Shown here: positions 22,801 to 35,767 of the stretch, piece after piece
How positions within the stretch are numbered: position 1 is the first letter of the stretch
Layout: each line of letters begins with the position of its first letter
NCBI GenBank assembly: GCA_002964805.2
Contig: PUDQ02000032.1
Span: 806,001-870,000, forward strand
From: Trametes villosa
Lineage: Eukaryota; Basidiomycota; Agaricomycetes; Polyporales; Polyporaceae
Direction: 5' to 3'
DNA length: 64,000 bases
Notes under the pieces: model-generated
What the model was told of the DNA's origin: nothing
The model's database searches: none
Seen by the model: the letters and a program-made list of their open reading frames with translations, nothing else
Program-made: the position numbers and the translations under genes

Positions 22801-25800
22801 AGGGCCTTGAACAGGCCAGCAGGAACGGTGTTCGTCGACACCGGGTGCGTGAAGTCGAGCGGGATCGGCGCCCGCTTCGGCTTCGACGTCGGCGGGTACG
22901 GCAGCTCCTCCGCACCGATCTGCGGCACCGGCATCGACACCAGCGGCCTGTTCTCGTCGTTCTCCTCCTCGTCTCCGCTGGCCTCGGGTGAGTGCGGGAC
23001 ATTGACCGCATGCGGCGCCGCGAACGGCAAGGTGCTCGCGAAGCCTGAGAACGTGAACGGCTTCGCAGCCGCGTTGAGACCCGTGTCCTTGGTGGTGGGC
23101 GGACTGGCGGGAGCAGAGTGCCGCACGTTGCGCGCCTCGTCTGCGGTGGGCGGGAACTTGAACGACGTCATCGTGTTGTGGCCGTCCTCGTCGTCGCTCT
23201 CGATCGAACCGCTGAGGCTGCGCCGCTGCCTCTTCTCGCGGCCCTGAGCAGCGCGTGGCAGCTCCGGTTCGGGCTCGGGCATGGCCATCGGCGGAGTGGG
23301 CAGAGGCCGGGGTACCACCTGTGGCTGCGGGAACGACAGCTGCGGTACGCCTGATGGTGGGCGGAATGTGAAGTTGCCAGGCTTGAATTCCATCGCGGCC
23401 GCGTTCAGTGGCTTGCCCAAGGACGGCGCCCGGGTATGTGTCGGGGGGGTCGCCGAAGGAGAACCGGACAGAGCGCCAACAGACCATGTCCCTGACTGGC
23501 GGCTCGATCCGAACACGAACGGCTTCGCAAACGGATTGAGCGACTCGGTGCGGGGGGCTGCGGACGGAGGTTGAGGAGGGCGAGGCTGAAGGCCGCCCGG
23601 GGTGAGATACTGCTCCGATGGATGCCGTGAATGTGCGAGGGCGGGATCGTGACCAGTTTGCGCTGAGTACTGCGAGCCACTGCGGGAATGCGGGAGCGGC
23701 GGGAGAGGCCGGCCGACGCTGTGGTCGGACTGAGGGCGAGGGAAATACGGGTCGACAAAGGAGGCGTGTTCCTCATCACTAGGGTTAGAGACGATGTCAT
23801 CGTCCCGTGCGGGTCCCATGCCAGGCACCTGCATGCCGAGTGATGGCGGCCGCGGGAAGTTGGGTATCCGACGAGGAATCTCGAGCTCCTGCTTCACCTG
23901 CTTGACACGGCGCAGCATACGCCGGTGCAGACGCTCTGTTCGTGCGCGCTCCTCATCCGAAGGATTTGACCACTCGCCGATGCTCTGCATATGCGTCAGT
24001 TCTGCGAGAGACGTAACCATTCACTTAACGCACCTCATCGTCAGACGTCTCAGGGCCAGTCCGCAAGTCTTCCGAGCCCGTCCACTCGCCCACGGCCTCA
24101 TCTGCGTCCACATCTGCATCCAGGTCCTCTATCTCCAGCTCACCGGTGGGACTCCTGACTGGCACAACCTCGTGCTCCGGGATCGGCTCAGCCTCATCCA
24201 CCATTCCGCCGACTGACCGCAGCGAGAGCGCCACAGAGAGCTTCGAGACGTGCCGGGAGTGTATCCGACTCTGAGCAACCGTGCTCAAGCCATCCTGATC
24301 CACATCCTGGTCGATATCATCCACAGACGCCATGGACATGTCCGCCTCCGCAAGCTCGGCAGCTGCCGGATCCTCCTCCGGGGGTTCCTCACGCACCACC
24401 GGAACCTCTTCCGGCTCTTCCTCCTCGGGTATGTCGACTCCAAAGCCACGCATGAAGTCCGGCCGGCTCTCGGGCCGCGATTGGGACGGAGGCGGCGCGA
24501 GCGACGATAAGTTGGCCGGGGCACGACCTTGTGGAGCGTGGATAGTCTCAAGAGGCGCTGGAGAGAACCGCGGAAGGACTTGATCGGAGCCCAGAGTCGC
24601 GTTTGGTCCAAAGGGATTAAACGCAGCGGCCGGGTTGAACAGCGACGACTGATGCGAGGGAGGCTGGGCCAGTGACATGCTATGTCCGTGTCGATTCTGA
24701 AGACGGGGAGGGAGGGAGTTCGGAGACGGAGAAAGGGTGGGGGGTTGCGGAGATGTTGATAGCGAGTTAGCCGCAGACGCGTTCTGAGATTGCTGGAGCT
24801 TGTTCAGTTTGAAGAAGAGAAGCGCGGGATCGGCCGGGGACGAGATCTGCACTTGCACATTAGAGGCGTGCATAAAGAAAACGCGTCGAACTCACCGAGG
24901 CGGCACGCGCATGGGGCGCGTGTATATGAGGAATTGTACTCGTGCTACCACTTCCACGCTCTACCCCCAGTCGCTCCAGCTTCTCCTCGATGATCTTCTG
25001 TTTGATGGTATCCCAAGAAGCCTAGCACGCAGGTGAGCAAAGAACAAAGAGGTATACTCAAACCCACATACTTTTCCAGGAAGAAACACGTCTACGGTTG
25101 GTGGCAAGTGGTATCTCCAAGAGTCCGGTGGGTATAGCTCGATCGTACTCGTCTCCGGATTCCTGATCTCTACTTGCTCCGGGACCTCCGAGGGCGACAG
25201 CGGCGTTCTAGCAAAAGACGCACGCTTTGGTGGCTCGTCGCCCTCCGTGGGAATCGTCTCGCGAGGGAAGTTGACAACCACTTTCTTCTGCTTTGTGGCC
25301 GGCGCGGGCGCCACGGGCGTCGCAGGAGCCGCAGGTGGCATTGGACTCACTTTGCGCTGAGGTCCGCCCAGGACGGCCTTCGGTGGCCCACCCACGCTCA
25401 TGCTCGCCGACCGCTTGCTTCTTGGTACAAAGGGCGGCGCGAAAGGCGCGAGGCCGGGGACCATCTGCGGTGGGAAGCCGTTCTGGCCCAAAGGTGTCAT
25501 GGGCATCCCCTGGCCAAGAGGCGTCATGGGCATGCCCGGGGGCGGAATGATCCCAGCAGCGGCGAGCTGCATAACGCTGGGATGGCTCCTGTGCAATGAC
25601 GGTCGACCAGGCGCGCCAGGCTGGGGCGGAAAGAAGCCAGGTTGCATGGGGGTTTGGAGGAGATGTCCCTGGCCACCGAGCGCGTACTGGGGGTGCATGC
25701 CTTGCTGAATGGCCGTCGGCAGTGCTGGTGAGAACAGGGGAGCGTTTTCTGCGAAAGACATGGGTTGTTGAGCGTTGAGGTTGGGAGGGATGAACAGCCG

Positions 25801-25830
25801 GGACGGCTGCTGGCGGTGCTGCGACACCAT
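19803..25830 (-). CDS. Very large coiled-coil protein with disordered Pro-rich N-terminus
   Basis: Function not recognised. About 1,900 residues in six exons, start at 25830 (MVSQHRQQPSRLFIPP) and stop TAG at 19803-19805. N-terminal ~250 residues are Pro/Gly/Gln-rich, with a tandem GMPMTPLGQ. A conserved-looking segment follows (TIELYPPDSWRYHLPPTVDV, then WDTIKQKIIEEKLERLG). The middle is acidic and disordered, with two SNPSDEE motifs and scattered Pro-Phe patterns (NPFAKPFVFG, KPFTFSGF, GNFTFRPP). The C-terminal ~700 residues have long heptad helices (MATNAELQVQLAKARG, SELEKAKHEVVLEKQQLKAK), then a low-complexity tail ending GDDGWWQ. No motor, nuclease or membrane domain seen. A cytoskeletal, spindle-pole or nuclear-pore scaffold would fit, but this is speculation. 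No frameshift was found. Confidence 0.75.
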
Positions 25831-26391
25831 GATGGGCAACAGAGACTCAGCCTAGGGAGACCAGAGAGGATCGCGCAGGCTCTGCTCGACGCGGCGAGAG
25901 CGGGGGCTGGGGACGTTGAGGCCGACGGCGGCGACGACGGGGAGAGGGTATATGACGGCGAGCAAAGAGCCTCCCGAACCCGAAGCCTTTGGCCCCGGGC
26001 GGCCACGTGGCTCGCTTATTCCTCCCATCTTTCCTGCGGCTTTTGTCAAATTCCAGCCTTGTCCCGACCGCTATGATACTCTCCTAATTGCAACGCCTCC
26101 TGCACGACACGATGCCTCTGTGGTTGTAGTCCATGTGCTGCAAGTCATACACAACTCGGGGTTCAAACGTTCGCGTTCACGTTCGACGCACACCAATGAG
26201 CAACGTAAGTGCAGTAGTCAATCAACATAGCCAGTCAAGAGCGAATGAAGCCCTCAACTACGCGAGGCCATTCTGCGTGGCCGATGATACCACTGTTGTT
26301 CAAGAATGCGAACATGAATACCCGTGACGATACACAACATGCCGTACTACTCGTACAAGAACAGCTCGAGGACCGCTACCAATGAGCCCAC
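25831..26391. promoter_or_regulatory. Upstream region of the coiled-coil gene and 3' flank of helicase copy A
   Basis: About 560 bp with no recognisable gene. It must hold the promoter of the minus-strand coiled-coil gene's neighbour boundary and the terminator of the minus-strand helicase gene upstream of it in transcription order. Confidence 0.4.
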
Positions 26392-29300
26392 TCACTCGCT
26401 GACAATGCTTTTCGCTAGGTTGACATCCCCTTGCCATGCGAACGCCTCCTCCCTGTCGGCGACTACGGTGCGTACCAGCCCGTCTACCCTGAGTACGGAT
26501 GCCTTGATTGTCTCGGTGTCGCAATCATTGTAGAGCTGCGCGGCAGGCGCGAGTTCCAGATGCAAACGGGACGCTTCATCGAACAATACCCTGTAAGCAA
26601 TAGCAGAGCGAACAGTTAGCACACACGTTCGCTCGATGCTCGCAGAGTCGCGCCGCATGGAGCAGAGGACATACGTGAGTTGATCCAAGGCGGTCAGCAG
26701 GTTCTCGAGCTCTCGGTGATTGACCGTTTTGAGACGTCCCTTCATTCCTGCCATCGCGGCGCTCAGGTGGCCCTTGGTGCACTCGAGGCCAACGTAAGCG
26801 TGCGGGAGTGCGCCGAGGAAGAGCATGCGACACGGAGGGCTCGACCACCGTCTCTTCGGGATCTGCGCCCGGAATTGCGCGTAGATGCGACGCCTCGTCT
26901 CTTGTAGGCCATCCCGTTTCTCCTGTACGCGTGACCAGTACTTCTGGAATGCTCCGGCGATGACAGTGGCAGCAGCCAGCTCGTGAGATGAAAGAATCGG
27001 GGCCTCCTCCTCGCCCTGACTGAAATTGTCGTCCTCGAGTGCTGGGCTTGTACGACCGGATAGGCCGGATTGTTGGTGGTCCAGTACAAGCATGTCATCG
27101 TCCTCCGGGCCGTCAATCAGAACAGGCGCGGTCGGTAGCGATGGCTTGTCTGCCGAGGGGCCCAAACCTACTAGTGCTTGAGCGCTTGAAGTGGCAGCTG
27201 TCGGTTCGACTCGGGTTGCAAAAGGATGTCCGAAGCCCGCAAGGGCGGAGATATCGCTATGGCGGGCGAAGGGTACGCGTCGGACGTGGGGCAAGCTGTC
27301 CCTTGGCATGGGAGTGCGGATATCCCAGAGTTGGACCATCTCGTCTAGGTCGGACCCGGTGGTGGATGCGCGTACGGCTTTTGCGAGGCCGTTCCAAGAG
27401 GTTGCGTACAGATAGCTAAATGCATCGTTACGACGCCTGTTATGAAGAGAAGAGAATGTCCGGCGACGTACGGTGAAACGACGGAACTTAGGACAATATC
27501 GCACTGCCCGGTAGTGATCGCTGATATGGACTTCATGATGTCCTGCCGAAGGTCGGGCGAGCAAAGGTTGTATCCCCCTATGAACGCCGGTCAGCGAGAA
27601 CGTACTAGTACAGCAGATCACGGTGGAGATCCTACAAAGGCACAAATTCTTGCAGCTAGGGCCAATGTCAGCATACAGGGACCCCTGTAGGTACATCAAC
27701 CGTGACACTTACATCCTCGCGACCAAGACGTTGCGTGTCCTGTAAGAGCCCATCCTAGACAGGTCGACATGCTCGAAGTAGAGGTGCCACGCTGCAAGTT
27801 CAATAACGTCGCGGTCAGGCATTAGCGGTGCACTACTATATGGAGACTGGACATACTAGAGTCGTTCCCGGAGTACACCTGCTGGAGGAGATTCGTGAAG
27901 TGAGACTTGTACACAACCGCCCGACGAGTCGATTTATCCTCAAGAGAGGGCAGCGCTGCGATGATGCGAGCGACCCAGCTCTTCGGGAGGGTGACATCGT
28001 GGAGAGATCGCCCTGCTCGGAGACGCTTGGCAGCGATCATGAAGCCGCAGAGCTGGTCCATGAAATCGCAGAGGACGCCGATGTCGATAGAAAGGCGTTT
28101 ACTGAGAATGTGGCTGTAGGTCTATGAGGACGACGGCTTCACACTACCAGCACCAATAAGCGACTTACTTCAAAAAGAGTACGCCTCTGTCCAATGCATC
28201 TGGGTCGGAGCCTTGCATCGCGTGTACCAGATGTTGCACCTGACGACCAGTCTCATCCCGGAGCCGTCCGAGCGGAGGCCAGGAGCTTGGGAACATGCAT
28301 GGAATGAGATGCATGTTTCTCGAAGCCCCGCTGTCGTCGAAGAGCATCGCCAGACGGGTCGCCCGGAGCAGGTTACTCCGGAAGACATGAAGAGACCAGT
28401 CGTTCCACGGATGTTCGACTTCCAGAGTATTGAGGAAGTCTTTGATCCACACAGCAACGATGTGACGGCCTTCGTCGAGTTCGTGGATGGAGTCGGTGGA
28501 GAGCAGGTGGACGCCCCCGAGCATGAAGTGTTGCGGATACAATGCTTCGTACAAACGCCGGAGCCAAGCTCTGTTCGTGCAATGTGAGCATGGTATAGAG
28601 GGCAGTGCAGTACACGCTGAACGTACCTTTGCTGTTTGAAGAGCTCACGGGAGGGTACATCGGTGGCATAGAGTGTGTTGTAGATCATGATCTGCAATAG
28701 GTGAACTCGGACAAAGACGTTGTAGTCGGTGGGACTGTGCCTTCCAGCAGGAGCGTGGAAGTTAGGGCACTCATTTCCACGAGGGCAACGGCCACGAGAG
28801 GTTGCGAAAAGAAAGCAGAGCCGCAGAGAACGGAGTTGGTGGCATTCCTCATTCTGGGCTTTTACACGCTGAAGGAGCTGCTCCCTGAGCGCAATCTTGA
28901 TGAGCTTGGTAAGCTCGTGACGGAGTATCACAACGCCTCGCCAGCCGTTACTGGCATGTTCAATTGGCTGCCGTTCAGCACCAGAAAGGAGGCGGGTTCC
29001 TTCATGTAGTAGGCAATGATCTTCGTCGTACGCAGTGAATGTGAAAAGCTTCTGCACCGCCGGGTGGCCGCATGGATCGGGCTGGCAAGCGAGGCGCTGC
29101 ATCGTCCGTGCGTATTCCAGGAAGACAGTGAAACACGATGCTACGTCGGAGGGGCTCAGTGAGCCAAGCCGGAGGGGCATCGAGAAGACTTTGTCGAGGC
29201 AGAGAAGAAGTGCTGCTTCGTTACCGAAGCTCTTGAAGCGGCGACGGAGGTCGAGGAGAGCCTTGACGTCGCATCGCGATAGTGCCCGGAACATATCCAT

Positions 29301-32300
29301 CTATGGGGCAGGCCTGAGGCTCTGTCAACAATCGGCTGCATCGACGAAACGCACCTCGTCCCTAACGTCCCCATCCACGGCGACCTCACGAAACACCCCC
29401 AACAGTCGCAGCAGCGCCTGTCGAGAAGTAGGGCCGGATGCTTCGTCCATTTCGGGAGAACGCGCCAAATTCTCGGTGAACGAGAACTCTGGCCACAGAG
29501 CGTCGAGCAACGACCGCGCTGCTCGGGCGACTGATTCTGGATTTTGCCGGTCCCGCAGAAACAGCTCAATGGCCCCAGACAGATTGCCCTCCGATAGCTG
29601 GCACTGCGCAGCCTCTGAGTATCTCCCGAGTTGCTCGAGGAGGGTTGCTCGAGGAGTCTCGAGGCCATAGCTCGACATGTAGTTGAGCGCTTCATCCTCT
29701 GAGTGGAACAAAGCCCGTGCTTTCCTGTGTTTCATGGAAGGTGAGCTAACGTGTAGGGTTGAGTTGTATTAGACGAGAACCTACTCTGTCTCGTTCTTCC
29801 TGAGGTACTGGAGCTTCGAGACGGAAATGATGGACTCGACGACCGAGGTCTCAATCATCACCTGATGTCGCTGAACAACGGCGACGGCTTCGTCGAACAT
29901 GCCTGCCGCACGGTAGTGCGTTGCAGCACTCTCGTAGAAGCCAGCCTCGTAGAAGGCCTGCGCGGCCGCCCGATCATCTCCCGCATCAGCGTAGCACTTC
30001 CCGGCGATGCGATAGTAAGTCTCCCTGTCCTGCGCATCGGGAGCCTCTTTGGCACACCCCATGAACGCTCTTGCGGCATCATAGTAGCGGGAAGCCTGCG
30101 GAGAGAGCCGCCCTCCCGCACGCGTAGCCGCAGAAGATGCCGTCGCCAAGCTACGAAGATGATACGCCCGAGCGACCTGCCGCTCCCTTGGAAGGCCTGC
30201 CCGCGCGAAAGCCAACTCGGCTTCCGAGTACTGTTGTTTGTGGAAGAGACTCCCCGCGACCTCTGCCCACTCGGTCTTGCTGGACGAGACGGCTAGACGT
30301 GGCATGGTGCTACCCGGGACATGACTCTGGATCAGACCCGCTCGCTCCCAGAATAGCTAGGACACTATGAGCAGCAATTGCTGGGCAGTGTACCACGTAC
30401 TCACGCGCATAGGTTCTCCCTTGTTCGAGCTGTCCATGATCCAGAGGTTCATGCGCGCTCGGGTGATTCCCACGTACAAGAACTTGAGCTGCCATAACGC
30501 GATCAGTGGTGTCCGGCGGACGAGAGTATCATCAGTAAGCTGCGCCCACCTCTCGACATATCCCGCTATGGCGGGCCTCGCCGAAGTCCGGGGCTGCATA
30601 CCCGGGAACCTTGTTGAGAATGACGCGCCATCGCTGGTAGTCTTCTGGAGAATCCCCGAACGGGTTATACAACAACACCTTCACAATATGGTGGTTAAAA
30701 GCACCACAATGCCACACGATTAGAAAAAAACGTACGTCATCGAACTCCAGCCCTTTGCTCTCCGGGATAGTCCTGCAACCCAGCGCGGGTGTCAGTACTT
30801 CTATCACAACGCGGAATCACTCCACCGACGCACAAGATGATTCCTATCTGACCGACTTGCGAGCGTAATCTCTCCTTTGCGGCTTGATCCCGTACCAATA
30901 TGCCTGAACGCCATCTGGGGTGAGACACTGCAACGGGATAAGAGGCACTACCCACATTGACGGGCCCCGAACTCAATGGTGCTACCCCTGTAATGTGATA
31001 GATATGGTGAGACAACACCTCCAAGCCTTCAGATTGCGGTACAACTCACGTGTCCTCCGATATGAACGAGTCGAAACCCGCTGCCCTTTCGCCCCAGAAG
31101 AAAATTGGCTTTGGACCGACCGTCATTCCCTTCTCCCGGGGCAGAGAGTCGACGGCGTCGGGCCAAAATCCGGTGATCAGTTCGACGACCGACGCAGCGC
31201 AGTCGACGATGCCGACATGGGATCGGTAGTTCGCAGTGAGATGGAACATCTTCGGGTCGGGCGGAGTGTCATCCGACGAAGTCTAGTTCCACCACATGTT
31301 GATACATCGCGTAGTAAGAGCAGCAATAGTGCACTAACCTTGGCCAGGCGATGCAGGAATGCCTTCAACTCGCTGAAGCGGAAAGTACTGCCCGCGGAAA
31401 TCGTCTGCGCGGTGTCGCCAGCCCAGAACATGCCGTGCAGGTTCGGGCAGAGAGCCCGGAGCACTAGCAAGACGCCGACCGAATAAGTGCATTACACCGT
31501 GCCATGGTGAGACAGAGCCTACCGAACGTGTCGATGAGGAGGTTATCCTGGGCCTCGTCGACGTACCTTCGTCGCGTATTTAGTATGCTCGAAACCAAAG
31601 GGCGAAATGCACATACAGGAAATCGACGGTTTTCCCGGGGAGGCCGTCCTTTCGGAGAGCTTGCACAAGGTCGAATGCCCTATGAGAGTTCAGTCTGGAG
31701 CTAGTCGCAAAGACGGAGCAGGCTACGCGCCTGTCGGCAGCATCGCGGTGCCACAACTGCTTCTTCTTCTTCCGGTACAGCAAGAACAAGTCGTACATCG
31801 CCTCACGCTGGTCAGAGTCGACGATCAAGGTGCGACGAGTAATGCTGCAGTAATCCTCCCTGCTGAGGTGGCCCGTCGCAGAGTCCAAGGCTTTCTCGGA
31901 GCCTTGAATGACACCTGTACAGTGACCGACTGGATTAGCAAGTCGTTTCGACGAAGGTCCGCAGCCTGAGGGCTTACCTAGGAACTCGCCGAAGACGACG
32001 TCGGGATCTGTGTATATGCAATCCCATTTGAATCTGGCCAAAAATCGCCATGAGGTATCATTCAGTGTCACTCACTGAGACCTTTGACTAGTTCCTGCGG
32101 AAAGTGAGACCAATAGGTATCCTGAAATGCCTTGTAGCCAATGCCCGGAACTTCGCTCTTGGGGGCGCGACTCGGAAGCTCGAGCGCCTCGCGCAGGACG
32201 TCCCTGACTCTACGCTGTTTCTCGGCCTCCAAAAGCCGGGAGTCAAACTCGTTCTCGAGGAGCCGACACAGCTACACCGGGCGGTCAAATCATGCAGCTA

Positions 32301-34995
32301 CTTGGAGGGACATTAAGAAGAGTAGCTCACATGATCATAGGTGAGAAACATCGGGAAATGCCCGTCTTCGAGAGCACTGTATCGCTTCGGGAGGTCTGTC
32401 CGCCAGTAGACCTCCTCGTCGGCGTTGGCGAGATGTTGACGCCTTTGCACGGCGCCCTTGGCGGCCATCTCTTTCAGCTCGGCGGGCGTGCATTTCGCCG
32501 TGGCAAGCGACTGCTGCAACTTCTCGTAGTAGTCCTCGACCTTCTCCGCCAGTACGCGGGATTGCGTGACGAACAGCTGGCGGGGCTTTCCCGTACCCTG
32601 CGCCAAGGCCTCTGAGGAGCGCTCGATACCGAGCATCTTGAACAAAATAGTCGTCGTTTTGCTGCGAGAAGCGTTAATTACTATGAATGCCTAAGTGTTG
32701 CTAGACCAGGAGCCTTACCCCGTCCCGCTTCTCCCTGCGCAAACAGCGTATCAGTAGTGCCGCAGACCTGCGAGGCTGTCTGTCTCACCGATGACGATGC
32801 ACGAGTGGGGGTGCTCGATGATCTCCTTCTCCCGTTGGCTATTACAGATGTCAGTATACTGGAAGAAGAGCATGCGGCGGCGACGTACGACACATCGAAC
32901 ACGTGCGCGACGTCCTGGTCCGCCAAAATGCCTATGGAGATCAGGTCAATTTCCCGGCGACGAGTGCGTCGGATCGACAATGCCTACTGTTCAAGAATGA
33001 CTACGCATCCGGTTAGGAGATAATCGAAAGTCACGGTAAATATGTGCGAACCTTAGAGAACTTGACATAGCCTTCCAGGCTGCGTACATGACCGCTAGTG
33101 GTCAAGCTAGATTCTCATTGAAGAACGTAAAGAAGCTGCACTTACACTAAAGTTCGAAGCTGACAGAGGACGTTCGTCTTAGTATACCGTCCATACGCAT
33201 AACGACAAACATACCTGATCCATCTGATCTTGGGACAGCTCCGATACGGGCTGCGACGGCTGAACTGCCTCCTCCGGATCCCTCGGAGGAAACTCGCCCG
33301 GGAGGACGACATTGTCTCCCCTCCGGTATGTGGCCCGGTTTCGGAACAGGCAGCTGCGATGCGGCGTCAAGCTCTGTCCGCGACGGTGAACCAGGCGAGT
33401 CCTACCGTTTCTTGTACTCCGCCCCCCTGTCGGCGAGCGTGCGGCTCATCGCGTCCCAGAAACGGCCGTCGAGCTGCGCGTGCGTGTAGATGCCGAAGAT
33501 GCAGATGACTGTGTAAAAGAGCGCATATATGCGTCAAATTCATCGCTCTTCGTCAATACGTCCAAGCTGACCTTGCCGCTCGGTCTGAAACAGTAAGAGC
33601 TCGATCAGAACAACAGCATCGTAGATCTTCAGGTACAGAACGGCTTACGTTGGTCCCAACGTCGGGAGCGCAGTGGATTTGATACTATATGAGACGTATG
33701 ACTATGTGTCCGGTCAGACGATCGAGAATCTCTTACCACCAATCGTAGGTCCCGCGACATCTTGGCCTCGTAGACCGGAACGCCAACGTTGAGACCGAAC
33801 AGCTTCTTGTGGTTGTCGTCTGAAAAATGTCCCTTGGAGAGTTCCCTACCACGAACCCACCACGGCTTAGCAGCGGCACGTGTACTCTCCGCGTCGTACT
33901 CACTGGATTTTCTTGACAATAATCTTGAACTTCTTTGAATCTTCTTTGCGCGCTTTGCGAAGATCCCGCTGCGCCTTCGTCGACGTCAGAATCTGCCAAT
34001 CGCCGAAACTTTCGATGCCGTCCATATACAGCGATGCTGTCACCGGGTGGCCAAGTGGACGTGCTGCAGAGTTCTCCTCATCGTTGCTCGGGAGGTCCGG
34101 TACAATGTCCTGGACGTCTTCTACTACGGGTGAAATCCTCTCTTGCGAGGATGGTGGCGGTAGGTACGCTGCGCGGAAGAAGGAGCTGTGCAGCTCTTGA
34201 CGGAAAGCTCTCAGGTAGAACTACCATGACCTCAGCGTCTTGCTGAGGCACGGATAAGACGGTGCCCACTGACCTGTAATATCGCCCGCTGCTGGCTAAG
34301 GATTGTGGAAGTCAGAGTGGCTGCCTCGGCCTGTGTGGTAGGCGGCCGAACTCCGTAGCCCAGGAAAGGCGCCTTCTCAACGACGGGCGACGGTACGGAG
34401 GCTGCCGACGACCTGCGCCTGGCCTGCGCTTTGCGCTTCGCAAGACGCTTTGGGTCGTCAACGGTGCTGTCGTTGTGCGCATCACCATCGAACCGAAGCC
34501 TAGCGACAGCTTCGAGGAGAAGCGAGGCGGTCTCCACGTCCTTCTGGTGAGCGATGAACTCTGGCGGAGCCTTGGAGACCCTGGGATACGGGAGGAGAAG
34601 CGACTTGCTCAGACGCGAGAGCAAGGCAGCGTGTACAGAAGAGCGGAAAGGCTCCGCCGCGGTAGGAAAATCTCCTAGAATAGCGGCCTCCAATGCTTCA
34701 AATGCAGAGCCGCTGACACCTGAGGTATGCGTACCTCAATGAGCGTTGAAGACACAGACCGTAACGCGGACGTACCACTCAGGACAAAGTCGAGCAGGAA
34801 GGGGATGTGCTCAACCTCTTCTAGGAGGGCCTCTGCCCGAACTCCCCCTCCATACAGACGGCGTTCAAAATCCGCGAGCGCGATCTCGACTGTGAGCTCG
34901 TCGCTCAACAACTTCTTGTCGAACAGCGCCGCTACACGAGAAGGACCTCGATCGTCGAGTAAGTCGGGTTTCTTGAGTTTCCTTGGAGAGGACAT
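26392..34995 (-). CDS. TRANK1-like SF1 (UvrD/Rep) helicase with TPR and CCCH-like motif, copy A
   Basis: Giant many-exon gene, roughly 2,200 residues, start 34995 (MSSPRKLKKPDLL). Order seen: N-terminal helical region (33.9-35.0 kb); segment with RFWDAMSRTLADRGAEYKKR; SF1 helicase core with Walker A GRSGTGKTTT (around 32.7 kb), QLFVTQSRVLAEK (Ia), DEAQD (31.55 kb, Walker B), GDTAQTIS (III), NYRSH (IV), ESKGLEF (V, ~30.75 kb) and LYVGITRAR (VI, ~30.46 kb); TPR-like helical repeats (29.8-30.3 kb); a CCCH pattern C-x9-C-x5-C-x3-H near 28.76-28.82 kb; and a C-terminal domain to 26392. All helicase motifs are intact, so ATPase activity is likely; the nucleic-acid substrate is unknown. Paralogous along its whole length to the gene at 40861-49487. 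TRANK1-like naming is from architecture and memory. Confidence 0.8.
32719..32734 (-). other. 16-nt micro-exon encoding the Walker A core (copy A)
   Basis: GGAGAAGCGGGACGGG on the minus strand, flanked by GCGCAG acceptor and GTAAGG donor. Joined to its neighbours it gives GRSGTGKTTT. Without it the P-loop is lost and the frame shifts. Confidence 0.8.
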
Positions 34996-35767
34996 CTTAA
35001 AGCTGGGAAGATACTATGGTGAGAGCGGATGTTGGTTCCTGGGACGAGGGGTGGACAGTGTTGGGAGGGAGGACAATCGCCATTGAGCCACCATGCATAC
35101 AAACGCTCGAAGCAACGGCGCGTGTGCGCCCCTCGAGGCGTAGAGTTTGCGAACCCGTTAATATGGGCACGGATCCATGTCGTCCTGATGTCAGGCCGTG
35201 GGCTCTTGTCGAAACTGTCCACCGGGACGGCGTTGTATTTAATGAGGGCTTGATGGGTCAGAACGAGCCCAAGCAGGCTGCGATGATTCTGCATCTAGGT
35301 GACTTTAGCGACGCGCAAGTTGTAGAATAGGATGTCAATTTGCTAACGGCGAGTGCCATCGTTCCGAAGAACTGGCTGGTGTGCTGCGGTAGGTCGTGTG
35401 CGGAGCACACGCCGCAGGTGGCAACACCGCGAATTCCTAGATTCAACGTTAATCACAATAAGCGAAACGCCCAGCTGCAATCCGCAAGATGCAGTCGCAA
35501 AACATCTCCCTGAGCGTTTCAGGGATAGACAGAACACACGAAGAGAATCTGGGTGAAGCGGCAGAACGAATTTATGGTGTAAGTCGCAGGCTGAGGGAGG
35601 CTGAGGCGGGCTAGCGCTGAGGTTTGGCCAATAGGCGCTCCAAGGCGCTTATTCCTTCGCGGCCGCAATGCAGGTCACGTGAGGGAAAATTCAGCAGAGA
35701 TCTCGAACTCGAGCTTTCCGCCACTCCAAGCTTGTGCTCAGACTACGTCTGGATTCCTCTATCTGTC
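34996..35767. promoter_or_regulatory. Divergent intergenic region between helicase copy A and DBP3
   Basis: About 770 bp upstream of both genes. Short open frames on both strands have no recognisable product. No repeat or element boundary seen. Confidence 0.5.
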
